Source: an uncultured Lachnospiraceae bacterium (GTDB lineage Bacteria; Bacillota; Clostridia; Lachnospirales; Lachnospiraceae). Taken from it: a stretch of DNA of 64,000 nt. A program made the position numbers and the translations under genes. This document shows positions 9,055 to 16,825 of the stretch, piece after piece. How positions within the stretch are numbered: position 1 is the first letter of the stretch; each line of letters starts with the position of its first letter. The stretch spans positions 124,001-188,000 of the forward strand of contig CAKREB010000006.1 in NCBI GenBank assembly GCA_934317005.1, written 5' to 3'. The notes under the pieces were generated by a model that saw only the letters and a list, made by a program, of their open reading frames with translations, was not told the origin of the DNA and ran no database searches.

Positions 9055-10131
9055 ATGGGAAACAGGCAAGTAGGAAAACAAAGTATTTGTTTTGAAAATC
9101 CTCCGCTGATCAGTGGGGCAGCTTCTATTGTAGGAGAAAAAGAAGGGGAAGGTCCTTATGGAAAATATTTTGATAAGATCGAAAAAGATCCAAAGCTTGG
9201 AGTTGATACATGGGAGGAAGCGGAGGGAAAGTTACAGGAGGAAGCAGCAAATATGGCAATCCGTCATGCGGGAATTTCAAAAAAGAAAGTGCGTTATATG
9301 GTTGCCGGTGATCTGCTTGGACAGCTTATGGCATCTTCTTTTGGTTTGATCAATATGGATATTCCTTTGTTTGGCGTATATGGTGCATGTTCAACGATGG
9401 GAGAATCTATTGGAATTGCTTCTATGTTAGTAGATGGTGGATTTGCTGATCATATCGTGGCACTCACATCCAGTCATTTTGCCAGTGCGGAAAAGCAGTT
9501 TCGTTTTCCTTTAGGATATGGAAACCAAAGGCCGAAGGCGGCAACCTGGACAGTGACCGGAAGTGGTGCCGTCGTGCTGAGCTGTTCAAAGCGGAAAGCG
9601 GAAATAGAACAGAAGGGGGGAGAAGGTGAGATTTCTACGCAGGCGAAAGCAGAAAAAGGAAAGGTAAAGATTAAAGGAATTACAACGGGAAAAATTGTTG
9701 ATTATGGTGTAAAAGATAATATGAATATGGGAGCCTGCATGGCACCGGCAGCAGGAGAAGTGATCGCACAGAATTTCATTGATTTCGGGTATCAGCCGGA
9801 GCATTATGACAAGATTATAACCGGGGATCTTGGAAAAGTCGGAAAGGATATTTTGCTCGATTTTTTGGATGCAAAAGGATATGATATCCGGAAACAATAT
9901 ATGGATTGCGGTATTGAAATTTATGGGGAAGAACAAAATGTGCAGGCAGGCGGAAGCGGTTGTGGATGCAGTGCCGTCATGCTGACAGGATATATTTTAA
10001 AGATGTTAGAATGGGGAGAATGGAAACGTGTTCTTTTTGTGCCGACAGGTGCCCTGCTTTCGCAGGTAAGTTTCAATGAAGGAAACAGTGTTCCGGGAAT
10101 TGCACATGGCGTTATGTTAGAAAAAATTTGA
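9055..10131 (+). CDS. spoVAD: Stage V sporulation protein AD
   Basis: 358 aa, normal size for SpoVAD. The thiolase-like fold is recognisable from LFGVYGACSTMGESIGIASM, PLGYGNQRPKAATWTVTGSG and HYDKIITGDLGKVGKDILLD. SpoVA proteins form the spore inner-membrane channel that moves dipicolinic acid into the forespore and releases it on germination; SpoVAD binds dipicolinic acid. I chose the ATG at 9055 because GGAGG lies nine bases upstream; the open frame extends to a TTG at 9004 without such a site. spoVAE follows directly. The usual upstream spoVAC is missing here: the preceding gene is the unrelated DUF4179 gene. Forespore-specific (sigma G) expression is expected from the family, but I did not identify the promoter. 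Confidence 0.93.
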   Translation: MGNRQVGKQSICFENPPLISGAASIVGEKEGEGPYGKYFDKIEKDPKLGVDTWEEAEGKLQEEAANMAIRHAGISKKKVRYMVAGDLLGQLMASSFGLINMDIPLFGVYGACSTMGESIGIASMLVDGGFADHIVALTSSHFASAEKQFRFPLGYGNQRPKAATWTVTGSGAVVLSCSKRKAEIEQKGGEGEISTQAKAEKGKVKIKGITTGKIVDYGVKDNMNMGACMAPAAGEVIAQNFIDFGYQPEHYDKIITGDLGKVGKDILLDFLDAKGYDIRKQYMDCGIEIYGEEQNVQAGGSGCGCSAVMLTGYILKMLEWGEWKRVLFVPTGALLSQVSFNEGNSVPGIAHGVMLEKI

Positions 10132-10163
10132 TGTATCTGATGCAGTTGAGAAAGGATAAAAAG

Positions 10164-10517
10164 ATGAATTATATTATGGCATTTTTGGTGGGTGGTGCAA
10201 TCTGTGCAGCCGTACAGATTCTGATGGATAATACGAAGCTTCTGCCGGGAAGGATCATGGTGATCTTAGTGTGTACCGGAGCGGTTCTCGGCGTGTTTGG
10301 CTGGTATGAGCCATTTGAAAAATGGGCAGGTGCCGGAGCAACCGTGCCACTTCTTGGTTTTGGAAACACTTTGATAGACGGGGTAAAAAAAGCAGTCGAT
10401 AAGGAAGGATTTATTGGTCTTTTTAAAGGTGGTTTTACAGCGAGCGCAGTTGGAATTTCTACTGCATTAATTTTTGGTTATCTTGCGTCTTTAATTTTTA
10501 AACCGAAGATGAAATGA
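10164..10517 (+). CDS. spoVAE: Stage V sporulation protein AE
   Basis: 117 aa, an integral membrane protein of four hydrophobic segments, typical of SpoVAE (also called SpoVAEb). Recognisable parts are MAFLVGGAICAAVQILMDNT, FGNTLIDGVKKAV and GLFKGGFTASAVGISTALIF. It is a channel component of the SpoVA dipicolinic acid transporter. The ATG at 10164 is preceded by GAAAGGA at good spacing; an in-frame ATG at 10128 lies inside the spoVAD end and lacks a site. It is co-transcribed with spoVAD and followed by a terminator at 10567. Confidence 0.92.
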   Translation: MNYIMAFLVGGAICAAVQILMDNTKLLPGRIMVILVCTGAVLGVFGWYEPFEKWAGAGATVPLLGFGNTLIDGVKKAVDKEGFIGLFKGGFTASAVGISTALIFGYLASLIFKPKMK

Positions 10518-10566
10518 CAGATATTTTGTATGGAAAAGTTTATGCTGTACCGGAAAAAAATATTGT

Positions 10567-10597
10567 AGAGGGAATGTGTGGGCATTCTCTCTTTTTA
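10567..10597 (+). terminator. Terminator of spoVAD-spoVAE
   Basis: AGAGGGAATG (10567-10576) pairs with CATTCTCTCT (10583-10592), followed by a T run. Confidence 0.85.
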
Positions 10598-10601
10598 TGT
10601 A

Positions 10602-10626
10602 ATAGGGAAATATTGTTATGGTAGTG
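10602..10626 (+). repeat. Post-terminator element, degenerate copy
   Basis: ATAGGGAAATATTG followed by GTAGTGCC, starting five bases after the spoVAE terminator T-run. It resembles the elements at 20235, 29712, 32266 and 41011. Confidence 0.35.
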
Positions 10627-10792
10627 CCTTTTGGATTTGGCAATTTTTATATTTTTTATCAAAAAGTGAAAAGGAAGTGTACAATTCTAACAAAAATAAA
10701 AAAAACTCTTGAAAGTTTTTTGAATACGCTATACACTTTCAGTGTTAGAAAAATTAGGCAACAGTTTTTATTGTGGGTAAAGGAGAAGAATT

Positions 10793-11353
10793 ATGTCAAG
10801 TTCAAGAAAGAGAAAAACAACAAGAACAGTAGCAAAAACAACGACAGAAAAACCACTTGTAGCAGCACAGGCAGCAGTAGCTTCCAAAACAGAAACCAAA
10901 TCAGAAGTAAAGCCGGTTGCTCCACTGGCAAAAGAAGAAAGTAAAGTAGCTGCTTCTACAGCAGAAACTGCAAAGCCGGTTGTAAAGGAAGAAACAAAGC
11001 CTGTTGTTGAAAAAGAAACAGCAAAGGCTGTTGAAAAGGCAGTTGCAAAAGCAGATGAGAAAAAGGCAGAAGAAACAGTTCCAAAGAAGCGTGGAAGAAA
11101 GCCGGGTTCTGTAAATAAGACAACTGCAAAGAAAAAAGCAGCAGAAAAAGAAGTGGTTCAGGAAGTTTATATTGAATATAATCAGGATCAGATCTTAACA
11201 AAAGAATTGGTTGAAAAAATTCAGGAAACATATAAGAATGAAGGTCATCGCATTTCTTCTATCAAATCTCTTCGTGTATATATTAACCTGGAAGAGAGAA
11301 GAGCTTACTATGTGATCAATGATAAATCAGAAGGAAAGTTCGTAGAGTTTTAG
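10793..11353 (+). CDS. AT-hook, Ala/Lys-rich protein with C-terminal DUF6465-like domain
   Basis: 186 aa. Residues 1-120 are low complexity, very rich in A, K, E, V and T, and contain an AT-hook-like core (PKKRGRKPGS, about 101-110), recalling histone H1 tails. Residues about 125-186 form a compact domain (VYIEYNQDQILTKELVEKIQ ... RAYYVINDKSEGKFVEF) that I take to be DUF6465, common in Lachnospiraceae and of unknown function. A DNA-binding, nucleoid-associated role is inferred from the AT-hook and the basic tail. AAAGGAG precedes the ATG. It is monocistronic and ends at a strong two-way terminator shared with the SASP gene. Confidence 0.75.
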   Translation: MSSSRKRKTTRTVAKTTTEKPLVAAQAAVASKTETKSEVKPVAPLAKEESKVAASTAETAKPVVKEETKPVVEKETAKAVEKAVAKADEKKAEETVPKKRGRKPGSVNKTTAKKKAAEKEVVQEVYIEYNQDQILTKELVEKIQETYKNEGHRISSIKSLRVYINLEERRAYYVINDKSEGKFVEF

Positions 11354-11419
11354 AGCGAAAACCGGTGTATGATTTTTGGTACAGGTAAAATAGTCGATCA
11401 TTTATGATTTTTTAATGAT

Positions 11420-11465
11420 AGAAAGACTGTCTTCGATAAAGTTATCGAAGGCAGTCTTTCTGTTT
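11420..11465. terminator. Bidirectional terminator between the AT-hook gene and the SASP gene
   Basis: AGAAAGACTGTCTTCGATAA (11420-11439) pairs over 20 bases, with one G-U, with 11442-11461. Short T-rich stretches lie on both sides, fitting two convergent genes. Confidence 0.85.
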
Positions 11466-11556
11466 GCGTTTCTTACAGCAAGGTTTTATTGGATGAAAAT
11501 ACAGTGTGAATTTTTATCCGATAAAATGCTGCATAGAAATTAGAATGTGAGGCAGA

Positions 11557-11766
11557 CTATCTACCGGACATTTCCTCTTCCTGACGCTTGATCATCTGGC
11601 GGACCATCTCGCCACCAACGCTACCGTTCTGGGCAGATGTTAAGTCACCGTTATAGCCACCGTTTTTGAGAGGTACACCAAGCTCGCTTGCAACCTCCAT
11701 CTTAAATTTGTCCATAGCTTCTTTTGCCTGTGGAACTTCCATTCTTGAACTCTGATTGTTTGTCAT
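11557..11766 (-). CDS. Alpha/beta-type small acid-soluble spore protein
   Basis: 69 aa. It carries both conserved SASP blocks: KFKMEVASELGVPL (with the EIA-type germination protease site region) and GYNGDLTSAQNGSVGGEMVR. These proteins coat spore DNA, shift it to A-form and protect it from UV and heat, and are degraded at germination to supply amino acids. The ATG has AGGAGG eight bases upstream. The gene is monocistronic, opposite to the genes on both sides, and ends at the shared terminator. A sigma G promoter is expected, but I could not place it with confidence in the 280 bp upstream. Confidence 0.95.
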   Translation of the reverse strand: MTNNQSSRMEVPQAKEAMDKFKMEVASELGVPLKNGGYNGDLTSAQNGSVGGEMVRQMIKRQEEEMSGR

Positions 11767-11947
11767 GATAATTTCCTCCTTTTGATCATTCCGGCTGATT
11801 TGATTTCTGTCATATAGAACATGTACAGAATTGATATCACTCCGGTTGTTCGATAAGCTATTGCTTATCTTGGTATTATTATGTGGAGGTTTCTAGAAAA
11901 TATGTTGGTAGTTTTTGGAGAAACACAGACTGCGCACAACTTTTGAG

Positions 11948-11975
11948 TTGTTTTTTTTGGAAAATATGGTATACT
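11948..11975 (+). promoter_or_regulatory. Likely promoter of the SCIFF gene
   Basis: TTGTTT (11948-11953), 16-bp spacer, TATACT (11970-11975), about 70 bp before the SCIFF start codon. It would give a short leader. Confidence 0.5.
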
Positions 11976-12046
11976 ATACTCTATTGGAAGCAAAATGGGA
12001 AGTTGTTTTGCAAAAAACAAACTGTATGTTAATGGAGGAAAAGAAG

Positions 12047-12196
12047 ATGAAGCATATCAAGACAATTAATAAGGCAAACTTAAGTGCAACAGCAAAAAAA
12101 GGCGGATGTGGAAAATGTCAGGCATCCTGTCAGTCAGCTTGCAAGACTTCTTGTACAGTTGGTAATCAGAAGTGCGCAAATGATGAAAATAAATAA
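12047..12196 (+). CDS. SCIFF: six-cysteine ranthipeptide precursor
   Basis: 49 aa. The precursor begins MKHIKTINKANLSATAKKGG and carries six cysteines within the last 30 residues (CGKCQASCQSACKTSC, then one more). This matches SCIFF ('six Cys in forty-five residues'), a near-universal Clostridia peptide whose cysteines are linked by thioether bonds to other residues by its radical-SAM maturase. The ATG at 12047 has GGAGG upstream; a longer in-frame opening from 11915 is not supported by a ribosome site or by family length. The maturase follows 94 bp downstream, separated by a stable hairpin. The peptide's biological role is still debated; a role in population-level regulation has been proposed. 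Confidence 0.96.
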   Translation: MKHIKTINKANLSATAKKGGCGKCQASCQSACKTSCTVGNQKCANDENK

Positions 12197-12228
12197 ATTT
12201 CTTTTTGCGGATAGAAATGAAATACTAT

Positions 12229-12256
12229 GGCTGTTATGAGAACTCTCGTAACAGCC
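12229..12256 (+). promoter_or_regulatory. Intercistronic hairpin between SCIFF and its maturase
   Basis: GGCTGTTATGAG pairs with CTCGTAACAGCC over 12 bases with a four-base loop and no T-tract. It is more likely a processing or stabilising element, or a partial terminator, that raises precursor output over enzyme output. Confidence 0.6.
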
Positions 12257-12290
12257 ATTCCCATGTTTAGAGAGAATGGAGTTATAAAGA

Positions 12291-13658
12291 ATGATACATA
12301 AATTTAAAGCAAAAGACTTAAATATTGTGATGGATGTAAATAGTGGCGGTGTGCACCTTGTTGATGATGTCACATATGATGTATTGGACGATGTTTTACC
12401 TCCTTTTGAGAAGGAATGTCCATCAGAAGTGATCGAAAAGCTTTCAGACCGTTACAGTGAAGAGGAAATTAAGGAAGCTTACGAAGAAATCTGTGAATTG
12501 TATGAAGAAAAGACATTGTTTAGTGATGATATCTATGGTGACTATGCAAACACAGCAGTTATGTCCCCAATCAAAGCAATGTGTCTTCATATCGCACATG
12601 ACTGTAACCTGCGCTGTAAGTATTGTTTTGCTTCCACAGGTGATTTTGGAACAGGCCGTAAGCTGATGCCGTTTGACACAGGAAAGGCAGCAATTGACTT
12701 TCTGTTAGAAAAATCAGTAGGCAGGGAAAACTTAGAGGTTGATTTCTTTGGTGGAGAACCGCTTATGAACTTTCAGGTGGTAAAAGATATCGTAGAATAT
12801 GCCAGAAGCAAGGAAGAGGAATTTGGAAAGCATTTTAAGTTTACGATCACGACAAACGGTATGCTTTTGAATGATGAGAATATTGATTATATCAATAAAG
12901 AAATGTATAATGTGGTACTTTCCATTGATGGACGAAAGGAAGTAAATGACCGCATGCGTACACGCGTAGACGGTTCCGGAAGTTATGATAAGATTCTTCC
13001 TAATTTCCAGAAATTAGTGCAGAAACGTGGCAATGACAAAGAATATTATGTACGCGGAACGTATACAAAATATAATCTTGATTTTGCGGATGACGTGATG
13101 CATTTGTATGAAGCCGGTTTTGATCAGATTTCCGTGGAGCCGGTTATGGAAGATCCGAAAGTGGAGTATGCTCTTACAGAAGAAGATCTGGATACGATTT
13201 ATCAGGAATATGATCGTCTGACAGATAAGATCATGGAGATTAAGAAGAAGGGTGAATTTATTAATTTCTTCCACTTTATGATCGATCTGGATCAGGGACC
13301 TTGCGTGGTGAAGCGTCTTCGTGGCTGTGGAAGTGGAAATGAGTATGTTTCCATTACACCGGATGGAGATATTTATCCTTGTCACCAGTTTGTTGGTCAT
13401 GAGGAATATAAGATGGGCAATCTCGAGGAAGGCACTTTTAACGAAGAGATTAAAAAGGAATTTGCAGGATGTCATGTTTATTCTAAACCGGCATGTCAGG
13501 ATTGCTGGGCAAAATTCTATTGCAGTGGTGGATGTAATGCTAATAACTATATATATAATGGTGACATTCACAAGGCATATGAGTTATCCTGCAAGATTCA
13601 GAGAAAGCGTCTGGAATGCGCAGTTTTATTGAAGGTATGTGAAATGATGGAGGATTGA
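12291..13658 (+). CDS. SCIFF radical SAM/SPASM maturase
   Basis: 455 aa, normal for the thioether-forming SCIFF maturases (CteB-type). An N-terminal precursor-binding (RRE-like) region covers about 1-90. The radical SAM CxxxCxxC motif is CNLRCKYC at about 105-112 and binds the S-adenosylmethionine-cleaving 4Fe-4S cluster. FFGGEPLMNF is the typical GGE motif. The C-terminal SPASM region carries the auxiliary-cluster cysteines (GCGSGNEYVSITPDGDIYPC and CQDCWAKFYCSGGCNANN). It catalyses Cys-to-alpha/beta/gamma-carbon thioether links in the SCIFF peptide encoded just upstream. The ATG has GGAG nine bases before it. The CDF transporter gene follows after six bases. Confidence 0.96.
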   Translation: MIHKFKAKDLNIVMDVNSGGVHLVDDVTYDVLDDVLPPFEKECPSEVIEKLSDRYSEEEIKEAYEEICELYEEKTLFSDDIYGDYANTAVMSPIKAMCLHIAHDCNLRCKYCFASTGDFGTGRKLMPFDTGKAAIDFLLEKSVGRENLEVDFFGGEPLMNFQVVKDIVEYARSKEEEFGKHFKFTITTNGMLLNDENIDYINKEMYNVVLSIDGRKEVNDRMRTRVDGSGSYDKILPNFQKLVQKRGNDKEYYVRGTYTKYNLDFADDVMHLYEAGFDQISVEPVMEDPKVEYALTEEDLDTIYQEYDRLTDKIMEIKKKGEFINFFHFMIDLDQGPCVVKRLRGCGSGNEYVSITPDGDIYPCHQFVGHEEYKMGNLEEGTFNEEIKKEFAGCHVYSKPACQDCWAKFYCSGGCNANNYIYNGDIHKAYELSCKIQRKRLECAVLLKVCEMMED

Positions 13659-13664
13659 TAGAAC

Positions 13665-14831
13665 GTGATAACGTTACTAAGCAAGGCACTGATACGACAT
13701 GCAGATCAATACGATGATCCAAATGTTCGTCGTGCCTATGGGGTTTTGTGCGGGGGATTTGGCATTTTTTTAAACATTCTTTTGTTTGGAAGCAAGTTTT
13801 TTACCGGAGTGCTGACAGGTTCTGTGGCTATTACGGCAGATGCGTTTAACAACCTGTCAGATGCAGGATCTTCTCTGATTACATTGGCAGGGTTTAAATT
13901 TGCCGGAATGAAGCCGGACAGTGAGCATCCTTTCGGACATGGGCGAAGTGAGTATGTTGCCGGACTGATCGTGGCGATTCTGATCATTCTGATGGGATTT
14001 GAGTTGGCGAGAAGTTCTTTTGAAAAAATATGGAATCCGGAGCCGGTTGAAACCGGGATGCTTGCAGTTGTCATTTTGCTCGCATCGATTCTGGTAAAAA
14101 TCTATATGGCAATTTACAATTACACAATTTCAAAAAAGATTCAATCAACGGCAATGCGTGCTACGGCAATTGACAGTTTAAGTGATTCGGTAGCAACTAC
14201 GGTAGTATTGATCGCTATGGTGATCATGCAGATAACCGGGATTAATGTGGATGGATACTGCGGTCTTGTAGTAGCATTGTTTATTTTGTGGGCAGGTTAT
14301 CAGGCAGCAAAGGATACGATGAGTCCGTTACTTGGTGTGAAGCCGGATGCGGATTTTATCAGTCAGATTGAAGATATTGTGCACAGACATGATATGGTTG
14401 TGGGGATTCATGACCTGATCGTACATGATTATGGCCCGGGAAGGGCGATGATCTCTTTGCATGTAGAAGTGCCAGGAGATCAGGATGTTTTTAAGATTCA
14501 TGATATGGTAGATAACATTGAGATGGAGTTAGAGCAGAAGTTACATTGTAACTGTGTGATCCATATGGACCCGATTGAATCAAACAATGAGATTGTCGTT
14601 GTGATGCGCAAAAAAGTATCGGATATTGTTCAGGAGATTGATTCCAGATTGAGTATTCATGATTTTCGTATGGTGCCGGGAAAAACACACACAAATCTGA
14701 TCTATGATGTGGTGCTTCCACAGGAGTTTCAGATGTCTGATGATGAGGTGGCGAAAATGATACGGGAAAAGGTAAGAGAAAAATACCCTAATTATTATTC
14801 TGTGATCAAGGTAGAAAAAGCATATATATAA
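13665..14831 (+). CDS. Cation diffusion facilitator (CDF) metal transporter
   Basis: 388 aa. Six membrane helices occupy about residues 25-215, with the CDF metal site motif in ADAFNNLSDAGSSLITLAG (Asp residues of helix 2) and HPFGHGRSEYVAGL. Helix 5 carries AIDSLSDSVATTVV. A cytoplasmic C-terminal domain (about 220-388) is longer than in small CDF proteins. These are proton-driven exporters of zinc, iron, manganese or similar divalent ions. It starts at GTG (13665), with GGAGG ten bases before it, only six bases after the SCIFF maturase stop, so it is probably in that operon. Which metal it carries cannot be read from the sequence. Confidence 0.92.
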   Translation: MITLLSKALIRHADQYDDPNVRRAYGVLCGGFGIFLNILLFGSKFFTGVLTGSVAITADAFNNLSDAGSSLITLAGFKFAGMKPDSEHPFGHGRSEYVAGLIVAILIILMGFELARSSFEKIWNPEPVETGMLAVVILLASILVKIYMAIYNYTISKKIQSTAMRATAIDSLSDSVATTVVLIAMVIMQITGINVDGYCGLVVALFILWAGYQAAKDTMSPLLGVKPDADFISQIEDIVHRHDMVVGIHDLIVHDYGPGRAMISLHVEVPGDQDVFKIHDMVDNIEMELEQKLHCNCVIHMDPIESNNEIVVVMRKKVSDIVQEIDSRLSIHDFRMVPGKTHTNLIYDVVLPQEFQMSDDEVAKMIREKVREKYPNYYSVIKVEKAYI

Positions 14832-14836
14832 AGGGC

Positions 14837-14883
14837 AAGGTGTCAAAAGGTCATAAATGTAAAATGGAGGCTTTTGGCACCTT
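14837..14883 (+). terminator. Stem-loop after the CDF gene
   Basis: AAGGTGTCAAAAG (14837-14849) pairs with CTTTTGGCACCTT (14871-14883) over 13 bases with a long loop. No T-run follows, so termination is uncertain. Confidence 0.5.
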
Positions 14884-14936
14884 ACTCATATGGATGATTT
14901 GTGTCGTCCGATCAGGATGGAGGAATGGAGATTAGT

Positions 14937-15581
14937 ATGAGGGAAAGACCGACAGCAGGAGAGTTTTACAGACATTTTAAGGGAAAACTTTATCAGGTGA
15001 AAATGATTGCCAGGGATAGCGAAACGCAGCAGGAAATGGTTGTATATCAGGCAATGTATGCGCCGTTTGCATACTGGGTACGTCCGCTGGCTGACTTTTT
15101 GGGCGAAGTGGATCACAAAAAATATCCGGATGTGACACAGAAGCTTCGTTTTCGGAAGGTGGAATTTCAGAAAACAAAGGAAGACGCCGATATTATTACA
15201 GAAGATGTACAGGATAAAAAAGATGACAGGCAGGTGTTACCGCAAACAGAAAAGAAACCGCTTACAGGACAAGAAGCATTGAGTGATGCCGAGATGGTTA
15301 AGGCACTCGAAAGCGGACAGCCGGAGCGTTATCTGCAGGGAAAAATGTCCGAAGAGGATATTGCGCAGAGAGGACTTCTGCTTTTGTTAGATGCACCGAC
15401 TTTTCGGGAGAAAAGACAGATTTTTATTGGACTTAAGCAATATCTTGACGAGAGGATGTTAAACAATATTGCGGTTGCATTGGATATTGTTCTGGAAGAT
15501 GGAAGTATGGAAGAGCAGTATGAATCTATTATGCGTTGTCTGGAAGCGTTTGAACATTATGAAGGAGGGAGACTTCGTTAG
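14937..15581 (+). CDS. DUF1653 domain protein
   Basis: 214 aa. Residues about 1-70 form a DUF1653 domain (RPTAGEFYRHFKGKLYQVKM ... AMYAPFAYWVRPLADFLGEV), a small beta-barrel-like domain found alone in many bacteria. The rest is a charged linker followed by a helical C-terminal region with no family I recognise. The ATG at 14937 is chosen from GGAG six bases upstream; the frame is open further upstream. Its stop overlaps the GTG start of the next gene by one base, suggesting translational coupling. The molecular function is unknown. Confidence 0.75.
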   Translation: MRERPTAGEFYRHFKGKLYQVKMIARDSETQQEMVVYQAMYAPFAYWVRPLADFLGEVDHKKYPDVTQKLRFRKVEFQKTKEDADIITEDVQDKKDDRQVLPQTEKKPLTGQEALSDAEMVKALESGQPERYLQGKMSEEDIAQRGLLLLLDAPTFREKRQIFIGLKQYLDERMLNNIAVALDIVLEDGSMEEQYESIMRCLEAFEHYEGGRLR

Positions 15582-16639
15582 TGCTGGAAAAAATATTTAA
15601 TAGTATGATATATGGCAATGCGAAGACAAAGTTATTTTTGTGGTCGGTTGTTATTTTGGGGCTTGGAGCTGTTTTTTTATTAATGGCAGGAATTGTTCTT
15701 GAAATTCCGTCTATGGGGATCGGTGGAGTTATGGTCGGACTGTTAGGTCTGATCGTGTCACAGTCCGTTTCCTTAAAAGATCTCCAGAAGGAGAAGAAGG
15801 GGAAAAAAGGAAAAAAGACTGCAAAAGAATCTATGACAGGGGCTGTAGATGGTGCAGCAGAAAAGAAAGAACAGGAAGCAGGAGAGGCAGAGGGAAAAAC
15901 CAGACGTCAGCGTGAAAAGGAAAAAGCGCAGTATCTGTCATCCATGAATCAGAAAAAACTAAAAAAGACGATGAAAGAGCACAAGGTAAATCAGATTCAT
16001 GTTAAGGTTATGATTGACAGTTATCCGGCAAAAAAAATTGAACAGGCTCCGGCATTTATGTGGCGGACGGATACCATGTTACACTTTATGATCCTAAATG
16101 GAAAGGCAGAGGAATTTGAGGTGCCTCTATCAGAGATTAAAGGAATCCTTTTGGTGAAGGATGTACCGGCAAATAAGGATAAAGATTATTCGTTTTTTCG
16201 ATATTCTTCTTTTATATCCGGCATGTTTCAGCCGTATCTGCCGGAATATTTTGAAAGTACAAAGGATGGAACGTTACAGGTCAAAAAGAACACATTTCGT
16301 ATTGAACCCGGAATCTATCTGACAAATTCATCAGTAGCAAATCTAAGAAGAGTGCTGCTTCCGGGCGTGGCGTTTCTCGTAGATGATGCGGTGATCGCAT
16401 CGGATCGTTTCAATGAATATTTTAAAGAACTGTATCGTCAGAGCCTGTTGTGTAAAAATCTGGTGATCACACTGGATGAGTACAAGGAGCAGATTAAAAG
16501 GGTCATGGATGATCTGCTGCAGGCACCAATCAGTGGAAAAGAGTTTGTTACAACGGTCTATGATCTGAAAAAATATCGTCTGATCACACCAAATGACGCG
16601 GCAGTTTATACACAGAAATATAAGGAAAGTCGTGAATAG
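15581..16639 (+). CDS. Membrane protein of unknown function
   Basis: 352 aa starting at GTG, overlapping the previous stop. Two hydrophobic segments lie at about 18-40 and 43-63. A Lys/Glu-rich low-complexity stretch follows (about 66-130), then a folded region (about 135-352) that looks cytoplasmic. I recognise no family or catalytic motif. It is translationally coupled to the DUF1653 gene, so both may act together, just upstream of recA. Confidence 0.6.
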   Translation: MLEKIFNSMIYGNAKTKLFLWSVVILGLGAVFLLMAGIVLEIPSMGIGGVMVGLLGLIVSQSVSLKDLQKEKKGKKGKKTAKESMTGAVDGAAEKKEQEAGEAEGKTRRQREKEKAQYLSSMNQKKLKKTMKEHKVNQIHVKVMIDSYPAKKIEQAPAFMWRTDTMLHFMILNGKAEEFEVPLSEIKGILLVKDVPANKDKDYSFFRYSSFISGMFQPYLPEYFESTKDGTLQVKKNTFRIEPGIYLTNSSVANLRRVLLPGVAFLVDDAVIASDRFNEYFKELYRQSLLCKNLVITLDEYKEQIKRVMDDLLQAPISGKEFVTTVYDLKKYRLITPNDAAVYTQKYKESRE

Positions 16640-16676
16640 TGACAAAAAATGTCAAAAAAATTGTGCAAGATGGATA

Positions 16677-16704
16677 TTGACGTATGTAAGAAAAAGAATA
16701 TAAT
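16677..16704 (+). promoter_or_regulatory. Upstream recA promoter P1
   Basis: TTGACG (16677-16682), 16-bp spacer, TATAAT (16699-16704). It lies upstream of the LexA-controlled promoter. Confidence 0.6.
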
Positions 16705-16743
16705 CATAAATAAGTTACAGATGGTAACGAGGTTTAAAACATA

Positions 16744-16792
16744 TTGACAGATGAATCAAAAACGGTTATGATACAGAAAAGAACATTTGTTC
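16744..16792 (+). promoter_or_regulatory. recA promoter P2 with LexA (DinR) operator
   Basis: TTGACA (16744-16749), 17-bp spacer and TATGAT (16767-16772) form a near-perfect sigma A promoter. GAACATTTGTTC (16781-16792) just downstream matches the Firmicutes LexA box (GAAC-N4-GTTC) and would sit on the transcription start, so recA should be SOS-induced. Confidence 0.88.
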
Positions 16793-16825
16793 GGGAAAGC
16801 AATTTGTGAGAAAGGAATCAAAAAG

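Noticed and set aside
10618..10944. 108-codon open frame upstream of and overlapping the AT-hook gene
   Set aside because: Composition is Lys/Asn-rich from AT-rich DNA, its end overlaps a real gene in another frame, and it has no ribosome site.
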